NCBI GenBank assembly: GCA_012840085.1
Contig: DUMB01000030.1
Coordinates: forward strand, 1 to 64,000
Source: Clostridiaceae bacterium
Lineage (GTDB): Bacteria > Bacillota > Clostridia > Acetivibrionales > DUMB01
Direction of reading: 5' to 3'
DNA length: 64,000 nucleotides
The notes under the pieces are model-generated. The model searched no databases. It saw nothing but the letters and a program-made list of their open reading frames with translations, and had not been told where the DNA came from. The position numbers and the translations under genes were made by a program. This document shows, piece by piece, positions 53,586 to 61,778 of this stretch; within the stretch, counting starts at the first letter, position 1; each line of letters begins with the position of its first letter.

Positions 53586-56500
53586 ATGAAAAAAAGATTT
53601 CTGTTTAAGACTGCCGCATATTTTCTGCTTGCTACTATTCTTGCCTTTCTGGCAATACCTCCTGTATCAACGGTAAAAGCGGTTGTCTTCACGATTCAAA
53701 AAGATGTATACTATGACAAAACTCTTGCAGGTATTCTTGGCCATATAGCAGGATTCTTATCAGGATATGAGTTTGTGACAAATGTAGACGGAACGCCACG
53801 ATTTCCGTTGCCGGACTCTTGGTTTGATTTATGTAACGGACCTTATGCGGGAAACTATATATATGGCGGTAACCCAACATATCCAGGCTTTAAAAGGCTA
53901 TTCGGTACAGGCAGGATAGGGTCGGATGACGATTATCACATTGACTTCTTTAATCAACACATTCTGGATGCACACGGACCCTATGTCTCATATCAGGATA
54001 TAAAAGACGAGTGGACAGAACATTACCCACATGACTGGGGCGCAGGTTTTGTCGGTATGGCATTAATGAAAAACCCCGGCCTGCTTCCGCCGTTTACGGG
54101 ATTGAGGGAACTCGGGAACAAGTATTATTGGTGTACGGAACCGTATATCGAAAACGATACTTTAGGAATGGCTGCTCCGGGTATGCCGAATACAGCAGCT
54201 TCACTTGCTGAAAAGTTCGGTTCAGTCACAGGCGATTTTGATGGCATTATATGGGCTAAGTTTCTGGCAGCCATGTACTCGCTGGCCTATGTAGAAACGG
54301 ATATAGCGGATGTGGTTGATAAGGCGGCCGAAGTGATACCGCGTAATAGTTGGCCCTATAGCGTCTATCAGAAATGCAAGGAGCTGTATCAACAGGATCC
54401 GGATGACTGGCGCTGGGCAGTAACGGAACTGGAGAAAATCAAACGGAATGTGCATGAAAGCGACAATGTGCAAACTTTAACTGATGTGAATAACGGATTT
54501 ACCATTTTGGCACTGCTTTACGGTGAAAATGATTACCTGGAGACTTGTAAAATAGCATCTCTGGCAGGTTATGACGGTGACTGCAATGCAGCGACTGCAA
54601 CGGGAATCCTTGGCATTATGAAAGGAATGAGCGGGACTCCGCAAAAAGTTAAGGATGTTATATATGCAAATGGAAGCGGGGTTTATGTCAATGATTTGGA
54701 GACAGGTTTTGATCCTTATATTAAACTCAATTACCCAAGGGAACAGACTTTCGATGATTTAGCCAGGTTATATCAGAGGAATGCAGAAGATCAGATTATT
54801 GCAAATGGTGGAAGCATAGATTCAGAAAATTACTATATAAACGTACAAACAGTTGTACAGCCTGAAGTTGTAGAAATTTCAAATTATGATTTTGAGAACG
54901 GCAGTCTTGCGGGATGGTCTAAATGGACTCCTGTACCTGACACGACACATATTACAGCAGAGAATAATCCCAATGCACATTCCGGAGAGTGGAACGGTAA
55001 AGTTGTCACTGATGAAACTGTAAATGAAGGAAAGCTTTATGTTCAGCTTAGTGGATTGGAAGTAGGAGCCAGGTACAGGGTTAAGGCCTATTTGATGTGT
55101 GCAAACGGTAAGCAGGCAAGACTGTATGCCGAAAATTACGGTGGTCCTTATATCTATACTTCAATCAGTTCAAATCCGGATTATTGGGTGGCGAGGACCC
55201 TTGAATTTACAGCAGGCAGCACCAGTGCACAGGTGGGACTGCATCTTCCTGCCGGGGGTTCAGGAAGTAAATGGGGACGTATTGACAATATATTTGTGGA
55301 AAAGGTATCTGACAGGAATGATATTCGTTATGAGGCAGAAAATGCAACAATTGGCGGCAGCCAGATAAAGAGTTCAGCCAGTGCATCCAACGGAAACTAT
55401 GTGGGAGGCATTGATTATACAGGATCATACGTACAGTTCAATATTAATGTGGCAAACACCGGTGAATACATGCTTAGGATTAATTATGCCAACGGTGGAG
55501 ATTACAACGCGACACATAAGTTATATATCAACGGTGACCTGAAAACTTCGGTTATGTATCCTAAAACAGGCAGTTGGGGTGAATTTTCCAATAATATTCT
55601 GGAAATTCCTGTTGAATTGTCATCCGGGAATAATACGGTAAGATTGGAAAAGAGCATTAATTACGCTGAAATCGATTATATTGACGTTTCAATGATTAAT
55701 CCTGCCTCTATTGAAAACATCAATATTTCATCCCAGGTGTTAGACAATATTAACCGTATTTATAATTTTGATTTTGAGATTGATGGAGCAACTCAGATGC
55801 CTTCTGGCTGGGGAACCTGGCCGGGAAATAACGGTACTGACGGAGATGCTGATTATGTAGAGACAGGAGGGTATTCAGGTACCTATAGGCTTACACATCA
55901 TAAGTCTTCAGATTATGAAGTGTACACAAGTCAAACCATCACCGGATTATCAAACGGCCATTACACTTTAAGGGCATGGGTTATAAGCGGAGGTGGCCAA
56001 AATAAGCTTTATATGGATGCAAAAAACTATGGAGGACCTGATCAAAGGTATGATATCCCCACATGGGGCTGGCCAAACTGGGTACAGATAGAAATTCCGG
56101 GCATTTTGGTCACTAATAACCAGTGTACAGTGGGATTCTATTCTAATGCCAACTCCGGAAACTGGTTTTCTGTAGATAAGGTTGAATTGTACAAGGAGCA
56201 GGTTAACCTTGTCTCAAACTACGATTTTGAAATTGACGGTGCGACCCAGACCCCATCTTATTGGGGGACATGGCCCGGAAGTTCCGGAAATGATGCTGAT
56301 GCTGATTATGTGGAGACAGGGGGATATTCGGGAAGCTACAGGCTCACTCATTACAAGTCCGCTCCGTATGAAGTGTATACAGACCAGACAATAAAAAACA
56401 TTAAAAACGGAACTTATACCCTTCGTGCCTGGGTGGTAAGCGGTGGAGGACAGAACAGCTGCTTCCTTGAAGCAAAAAACTATGGCGGCAGTCCAATGCA

Positions 56501-56654
56501 GGTTGCTATTCCTGGAAATGGCTGGCCAAACTGGACTCAGGTACAAATAACCGGAATAAACGTAACCAATAACCAATGCACCATTGGCTTGTATTCTAAC
56601 GCAAATGCAGGTAACTGGTGTTCCATAGATAAAATCGAATTCTTCAGGGAATAG
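53586..56654 (+). CDS. Secreted ADP-ribosylglycohydrolase-fold protein with four carbohydrate-binding modules
   Basis: 1022 residues. Signal peptide 1-32. Residues 40-415 have the ADP-ribosylglycohydrolase (ARH) pattern: GILGHIAGFLSGYE near 49-62, a GSDDDYHIDF acidic metal loop near 115-124, ENDTLGMAAPGMP near 197, and GYDGDCNAATATG near 327-339, all expected dimetal-site positions. Modules follow: a CBM4/9-like jelly roll (430-575), a CBM6/35-like module (578-705), and two near-identical 150-residue modules (about 718-870 and 872-1022) resembling CBM61, a galactan binder. A secreted ARH fold with sugar modules suggests a glycan glycosidase, not de-ADP-ribosylation. Next to mannosidase genes. 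Confidence 0.82.
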   Translation: MKKRFLFKTAAYFLLATILAFLAIPPVSTVKAVVFTIQKDVYYDKTLAGILGHIAGFLSGYEFVTNVDGTPRFPLPDSWFDLCNGPYAGNYIYGGNPTYPGFKRLFGTGRIGSDDDYHIDFFNQHILDAHGPYVSYQDIKDEWTEHYPHDWGAGFVGMALMKNPGLLPPFTGLRELGNKYYWCTEPYIENDTLGMAAPGMPNTAASLAEKFGSVTGDFDGIIWAKFLAAMYSLAYVETDIADVVDKAAEVIPRNSWPYSVYQKCKELYQQDPDDWRWAVTELEKIKRNVHESDNVQTLTDVNNGFTILALLYGENDYLETCKIASLAGYDGDCNAATATGILGIMKGMSGTPQKVKDVIYANGSGVYVNDLETGFDPYIKLNYPREQTFDDLARLYQRNAEDQIIANGGSIDSENYYINVQTVVQPEVVEISNYDFENGSLAGWSKWTPVPDTTHITAENNPNAHSGEWNGKVVTDETVNEGKLYVQLSGLEVGARYRVKAYLMCANGKQARLYAENYGGPYIYTSISSNPDYWVARTLEFTAGSTSAQVGLHLPAGGSGSKWGRIDNIFVEKVSDRNDIRYEAENATIGGSQIKSSASASNGNYVGGIDYTGSYVQFNINVANTGEYMLRINYANGGDYNATHKLYINGDLKTSVMYPKTGSWGEFSNNILEIPVELSSGNNTVRLEKSINYAEIDYIDVSMINPASIENINISSQVLDNINRIYNFDFEIDGATQMPSGWGTWPGNNGTDGDADYVETGGYSGTYRLTHHKSSDYEVYTSQTITGLSNGHYTLRAWVISGGGQNKLYMDAKNYGGPDQRYDIPTWGWPNWVQIEIPGILVTNNQCTVGFYSNANSGNWFSVDKVELYKEQVNLVSNYDFEIDGATQTPSYWGTWPGSSGNDADADYVETGGYSGSYRLTHYKSAPYEVYTDQTIKNIKNGTYTLRAWVVSGGGQNSCFLEAKNYGGSPMQVAIPGNGWPNWTQVQITGINVTNNQCTIGLYSNANAGNWCSIDKIEFFRE

Positions 56655-56765
56655 GTGATCGAAGCAACAAAGAAATAATAGCAAAAAAAGACAGCGAAAA
56701 AACAATAAAAGAAATAAAAGCAAAAAACAACAGTAAAAAGGAATAACAGGTAATGAAATATTAAT

Positions 56766-56806
56766 ATCAGGTTGCCTTTTGATTTATGAGGCAGCCTGAT
56801 TTTTTA
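56766..56806 (+). terminator. Intrinsic terminator
   Basis: ATCAGGTTGCC and GGCAGCCTGAT pair (one G-U) around 13 bases, followed by six T. The 56655-57174 gap otherwise holds A-rich degenerate repeats and the promoter below. Confidence 0.88.
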
Positions 56807-57054
56807 ATTATAAATTATTCATATAAAGCGCACTAAATATAATGACAATAAATATTTACAAAAAAGCCGCTAAAAATATATTCAACATTTAAAGTAAAAA
56901 TTATTTCTAATGTAAAAGTTATGAATTTGTTATGAGAGAAAAACATAATCGAAAATTAAACAGAAGAACTAAGTTTAAACAGAGATACTAAGCTATATGT
57001 AAACATCCAAACTTGACTGGATATTTGAACTCCATAAAAAATGATAATTGCACA

Positions 57055-57083
57055 TTGACATATGTTTATTATGCTTTTATAAT
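57055..57083 (+). promoter_or_regulatory. Consensus promoter of the GntR-LacI hybrid regulator
   Basis: TTGACA (57055-57060), 17-base spacer, TATAAT (57078-57083), a perfect consensus 92 bases before the start codon. Confidence 0.88.
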
Positions 57084-57174
57084 GAAATCATACTAAATAT
57101 TATTAAAACATATCATTTTCATAACAAATTGATAACAAAATAAAACACCATATGGGAAGGCAGAGGAATACACA

Positions 57175-58287
57175 ATGAAACTAAACAGGCGCTTAAATAC
57201 TCCACTTTATTTGCAACTGAAAAATTTAATAATTGACAAAATAATGACCGGTGAACTAAAGCCCGGGTGTTTTATGCAAACTGAGGATGAATTATGCAAG
57301 GAATACGGTATAAGCCGATATCCGGTTAGACAGGCACTGGGAGAACTTGTTAAAGAGGGTTATCTACGGAGAACCCGGGGAAAAGGTACAATGATAAATC
57401 CTGAACTGCACGTACAAAAAATAGGAGACAGGAGAAAAATATTAGGACTGATTTTAGCCAGTAATCAGGCTCTATCCGGAGATATTATGGCAGGTTTTGA
57501 GAAAGAAGCCAGAAAGAGGGGATATCTGACCATATACAGCTGTTCGGAAGGAATACCTGAAGAGGAACTGAAGTGTATTGACATGAACGTTGATTCAGGG
57601 GTAAGCGGTATCGTTGTCTTTCCCTGCAATGACAGCAGGATAAAAACCAGGTTGGACAGTATAAAAAATCATGGCATATACCTTGGTTTACTTGACAGAA
57701 ACCCTGAACTGGAAGAAATAGACTATACAGGCTCCGACAACATCGGAGGGGCATATATGGCTGTAAGGCATATTGCCGAGCAGGGGTTCCGGAATGTAGT
57801 GTTTGTATCGGATATGGGCAATGTCTCTTCAATAAACGAGAGGATGGAAGGTTATTTAAAAGCAGTAGAAGACTTTGGACTAAACCCTCTTACTAACATA
57901 AGCATAAAGGAAGTTTTTACAAAATATTATCAATATAAACATCGCTTTTTCATAGAAAAACTGAAAGATGAGCTCACGGAGTTAAAAAGCAACCTTCCTG
58001 TAGGTATTTTTGCTATTAATGACGGCGTAGCTTTACACTGCATAAGAGTTCTCGAGGCAGAGGGGATGGTGATAGGGAAGGATATAGGGATTGTTGGATT
58101 TGACAACACACCTGAAAGCAGGTATTTTCATGTGCCCTTAACTACAGTCGCACAAAACGGATTTTTGTTGGGGCAGACAGCTGCAGATATTGCAATTAAT
58201 AAAATTGAGGGTAAAACAAATCAGGTATATAGGTCAGTAATACCTACGCAGCTTATAATCAGAAAATCCTGCGGAGAGGGTATGTAA
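57175..58287 (+). CDS. AraR-like regulator (GntR head, LacI-type sugar-binding body)
   Basis: A 370-residue hybrid repressor. The GntR winged helix is at 5-75 (PLYLQLKNLI, YGISRYPVRQALGELVKEG, TRGKGT). The body (about 85-365) is a periplasmic-binding-protein-like effector domain with GIVVFPCND near 143, GIFAIND near 279 and GIVGFDNTPES near 308. AraR of Bacillus has this architecture and binds L-arabinose; here the inducer is probably a product of the adjoining hydrolases. GGGAAGG lies upstream of the ATG. Confidence 0.9.
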   Translation: MKLNRRLNTPLYLQLKNLIIDKIMTGELKPGCFMQTEDELCKEYGISRYPVRQALGELVKEGYLRRTRGKGTMINPELHVQKIGDRRKILGLILASNQALSGDIMAGFEKEARKRGYLTIYSCSEGIPEEELKCIDMNVDSGVSGIVVFPCNDSRIKTRLDSIKNHGIYLGLLDRNPELEEIDYTGSDNIGGAYMAVRHIAEQGFRNVVFVSDMGNVSSINERMEGYLKAVEDFGLNPLTNISIKEVFTKYYQYKHRFFIEKLKDELTELKSNLPVGIFAINDGVALHCIRVLEAEGMVIGKDIGIVGFDNTPESRYFHVPLTTVAQNGFLLGQTAADIAINKIEGKTNQVYRSVIPTQLIIRKSCGEGM

Positions 58288-58318
58288 GCAGATTCAGCCA
58301 TAAGATGAGATATGTAAA

Positions 58319-58383
58319 TTAACTTGTTTTGCTAGCATTTCGATAGCAGGAGTGCTATCTCATTGCTTAGCACAACATGTTAA
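58319..58383. repeat. Copy (E) of the TTAACTTGTTGTGC repeat family
   Basis: TTAACTTGTTTTGCTAGC at the left and AGCACAACATGTTAA at the right, 65 bases overall. The core GCATTTCGATAGCAGGAGT is nearly the same as in copy C. It ends 36-39 bases before the mannosidase start. Confidence 0.8.
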
Positions 58384-58421
58384 ACTAATTAAAGTGTGAT
58401 TATGGAAGGGGTAGTATTTTG

Positions 58422-61262
58422 ATGAGTAATGAACTTTCAATTCTCAAAGATTTGAAAAGTGAATGCAATAATTACTGGGGCAGCAGAATAATATCACAGC
58501 TTGAATATGCGTATAAGCTTTCAAAAGTTAGAAATTGCGAATTTCACGGTTTAATCAATAAAGCAGTTGATTTTATCAAGAGCGAGTATGACAAGGAAGG
58601 AACAATTACAAAATCTGCTGTGGAAAAAGCGGAAGGCATTATTGCTTCAATATCTGAAGCGGCAAAAAGTTTCAAGATTATATGTGCTGCCCACGCACAC
58701 ATTGATATGAACTGGATGTGGGGATTCCACGAAACTGTGGCAGTTACCCTTGATACATTCAGGACAATGCTTGATTTAATGGAGGAGTATCCGGAATATA
58801 AGTTCTCCCAATCTCAGGCTTCAGTATATAAAATAGTAGAAGAGTACGACAGTGCCATGCTGGAGGAAATTAAAAAGAGAGTTAAGGAAGGTCGCTGGGA
58901 AGTTACGGCGTCTACATGGGTTGAGACGGATAAAAATATGCCAAATGGTGAGAGCCTGGCAAGGCATATACTTTACACAAAAAGATATCTGTCGGAGCTG
59001 CTTGATATAGAACCTGAAAATCTCAAAATAGATTTTGAGCCCGATACTTTCGGCCATAATATTAATGTGCCGGAAATTCTTAGTAAAGGCGGCGTAAAGT
59101 ATTATTATCACTGCAGAGGTTATGAAAAGCACAGCATATACAGGTGGAAGTCTCCGTCAGGAAGTTCCGTTTTGGTATACAGAGAGCCTGACTGGTATAA
59201 TTCCAGCATTGAACCTTCCATGGTGCTGCATGTACCGGAATTTTGCACTAAGCATGGCATTGATACTGCATTGAAAGTTTATGGAGTGGGAGACCATGGC
59301 GGCGGACCTACAAGAAAGGATATAGAGAAAATTATCGATATGGCTAGATGGCCTGTTTTCCCGGAAATAAGATTCGGAACTTTTGGAGAGTATTTCAGCA
59401 TACTTGAAAAAATTAAAGATAACCTGCCTGTCGAAGAAAACGAACTGAACTTTGTATTTACAGGCTGTTATACCACTCAGTCAAGAATTAAGATGTCAAA
59501 CAGGGTTAGCGAAGCAAAACTACATGAAGCTGAATGCTTCAGCAGCTTATCTGCTGAATTTGCCGATGGCAATTATAAGAGTGAGGCATTCAGGAATGCA
59601 TGGCAAAATGTATTGTTTAACCATTTCCACGACATTATACCGGGGTCAGGAGTTATTGATACAAGGGAATACACAATGGGGCTGTTCCAGAAGACAGTGG
59701 CAACAGCAAATACTGAAGCAAGTATTGCACTGAGGAATATTGCTTCTCAGATTGACACTTCGGGGCTTTTTGCCGAGGAAGATATCAGGAATACAACGTC
59801 TGAAGGCAGCGGTGTGGGGTATGGAATTGCGGAGTTTGGACTGCCCCAGGCTGAAAGAGGAAGAGGAAAGAACAGGATATTCCATTTCTTTAACCCATCA
59901 CCTTATGAGCGTAATGAGGTGGCCGAGATAACAGTATGGGACTGGGATGGAGATGAAAGCAAAATAGTATTCAGAGACAGCAATGGAAATATTGTACAGC
60001 ATCAGATTACAGGAGAAGCAAAATTGCATCCGGGAGACAGCAGATATTGGGGCCACAAAGGCTTAAAGATATTGGTAGACGTATCAGTACCTGCATATGG
60101 TTACAGCACATACACTATGTCGGAAAGGGATCCTGATGATATAGAAGTTGAGATAATTTTTAATCCAAGGGTTGAACCAATCGAGGAGTATGTGCTGGAA
60201 AACAATTATATAAGAGCAGAGTTTGACCCTCGAAATGCTGCCCTGGTTTCCTTGGTGGATAAAAAAACCGGCAAGGAAATGCTTGACGGAAAAAGGCCTG
60301 CAGGAATTTTCAGACTTATTGAAGAGGACGACTGCAAGGGAATGACTGCCTGGGTCGTAGGCAGGTACATGCGCATTTTCAATCTCAATTCGGAAGAAAA
60401 TGTTAAGATACTTAATGCAAACACAGACAGTAAATCTCTAAGACAGTGGATTGAATACAAAATTAACTTCAGAAATTCAAAAATAACTGTTAAGGTTTCT
60501 CTTGACAAAGACTCTTCAAGGCTGGACTATGATGTAAAATGTGACTGGCAGGAGAAGGCTGTAATAGGGAGTTTTATACCCCAGTTGAATTTCTTTATGC
60601 CTTTTGGATATGAATGCGAAAAATACAGGTACGACATACCCTTTGGCACTATTGAAAGACAGAGCATGGACATGGATGTACCCGCAAACAGCTGGATTTT
60701 TGGAGTACCAAGAGATAACGATGGTAAAGGTGTTATGATTATCACCCAGACAAAATACGGATTTAGAGGCAACGCAAATGCAGCAGCTTTAACGCTTATA
60801 AGAAGTTCATATGATCCCGACCCGTATCCGGAAAATTGCATACATAGCATCAAGTTTGCAGTAAATATTGCAGATACTGCTTCAAATTACGAATTAATAA
60901 AGAAGTCCTTTTATTACAATCATGCTATAAAGTTCTTATCAGGTACTGTGCATGAAGGCAGACTGCCTCTACAAAAAAGCTTTATGTGTATGGAATCAGG
61001 GAATGCAGTTATTTCGGCGGTTAAAATGCGCGAGGATAATTCAGATATAGCCGGAATGATAATAAGGGCATATGAAGCTGAGGGCAACAGGACAAAAGCA
61101 GTTCTTCAGTTTGACCGGAAAATTAACAGGGCTTATTATGTAGATATTAACGAAAACGCTGTTGATACCGGATTAAACATTTCCATTGACGGGAATAAAG
61201 TTGAATTTGAAATTGATGCATATAGCGTAGCAAGCGTTTGCATTGAATTTAGTGACAATTAA
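58422..61262 (+). CDS. Alpha-mannosidase, glycoside hydrolase family 38
   Basis: 946 residues, cytoplasmic (no signal). Catalytic domain motifs: AHAHIDMNWMWGF near 90-102 (zinc His/Asp), EPDTFGHN near 205-212 holding the nucleophile Asp and zinc His, GDHGGGPT near 288, and FHDIIPGSG near 406. Beta-sandwich domains follow to the end. GH38 enzymes release alpha-mannose from oligosaccharides. Follows the regulator by 134 bases, so probably controlled by it. Start ATG 58422 or the TTG one codon earlier. Confidence 0.93.
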   Translation: MSNELSILKDLKSECNNYWGSRIISQLEYAYKLSKVRNCEFHGLINKAVDFIKSEYDKEGTITKSAVEKAEGIIASISEAAKSFKIICAAHAHIDMNWMWGFHETVAVTLDTFRTMLDLMEEYPEYKFSQSQASVYKIVEEYDSAMLEEIKKRVKEGRWEVTASTWVETDKNMPNGESLARHILYTKRYLSELLDIEPENLKIDFEPDTFGHNINVPEILSKGGVKYYYHCRGYEKHSIYRWKSPSGSSVLVYREPDWYNSSIEPSMVLHVPEFCTKHGIDTALKVYGVGDHGGGPTRKDIEKIIDMARWPVFPEIRFGTFGEYFSILEKIKDNLPVEENELNFVFTGCYTTQSRIKMSNRVSEAKLHEAECFSSLSAEFADGNYKSEAFRNAWQNVLFNHFHDIIPGSGVIDTREYTMGLFQKTVATANTEASIALRNIASQIDTSGLFAEEDIRNTTSEGSGVGYGIAEFGLPQAERGRGKNRIFHFFNPSPYERNEVAEITVWDWDGDESKIVFRDSNGNIVQHQITGEAKLHPGDSRYWGHKGLKILVDVSVPAYGYSTYTMSERDPDDIEVEIIFNPRVEPIEEYVLENNYIRAEFDPRNAALVSLVDKKTGKEMLDGKRPAGIFRLIEEDDCKGMTAWVVGRYMRIFNLNSEENVKILNANTDSKSLRQWIEYKINFRNSKITVKVSLDKDSSRLDYDVKCDWQEKAVIGSFIPQLNFFMPFGYECEKYRYDIPFGTIERQSMDMDVPANSWIFGVPRDNDGKGVMIITQTKYGFRGNANAAALTLIRSSYDPDPYPENCIHSIKFAVNIADTASNYELIKKSFYYNHAIKFLSGTVHEGRLPLQKSFMCMESGNAVISAVKMREDNSDIAGMIIRAYEAEGNRTKAVLQFDRKINRAYYVDINENAVDTGLNISIDGNKVEFEIDAYSVASVCIEFSDN

Positions 61263-61412
61263 TATTAGTAACTGGTTAATCAGTCAAATTCTTGCAAATT
61301 GCAGAAACAAGCGGCTTTACCCTTTAGCAAGTATTAATGCATGCATTAACAAATATTGATGTACGCATTTACAAATATTAATGTATGGGTCAAAAAATAT
61401 TATTGCTTTAAT

Positions 61413-61455
61413 AAAGAGGTTGAAAGAATGAATTAATTCTTTCGACCTCTTTGTT
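61413..61455 (+). terminator. Intrinsic terminator of the mannosidase gene
   Basis: AAAGAGGT-T-GAAAGAAT pairs with ATTCTTTC-G-ACCTCTTT around a 6-base loop, 17-base arms with one mismatch, followed by GTTATT. Confidence 0.82.
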
Positions 61456-61560
61456 ATTCGGCTTCTCTATTATTTAACTTATTTATTAGTCAACTTCTTT
61501 ATTATTTAATCTATTTATTATTCAACCTCTTTATTATTTCTTAATACACCGCATTTTCAT
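61450..61560. repeat. Degenerate tandem repeat after the terminator
   Basis: Variants of CTTCTTTATTATTTAATC, about 16-18 bases, repeat five to six times. The rest of 61561-61778 is AT-rich with no gene. Confidence 0.7.
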
Positions 61561-61778
61561 AATTGCTTTATTGTTTATTTATTGCATTTCATTTCCCGGG
61601 ACAGTTTTATTTAAATGCTATCTTCTATGTTTTACAGTAAATTGCCTTTTTTGAATTAATTGTATACAGGAATTAATATTGTACAGTATTATTCAATTCT
61701 TACAGTTTACTTAGTATTCCTTCAATAATATAGTTAAATCGGAGTAGAAGTTAAAAAATGTAGTAAAGGAGTGAGGGT

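Noticed and set aside
56214..56723. Minus-strand 169-codon frame
   Set aside because: Antisense of the last binding module of the secreted ARH-type protein; codon pattern follows the plus-strand gene.
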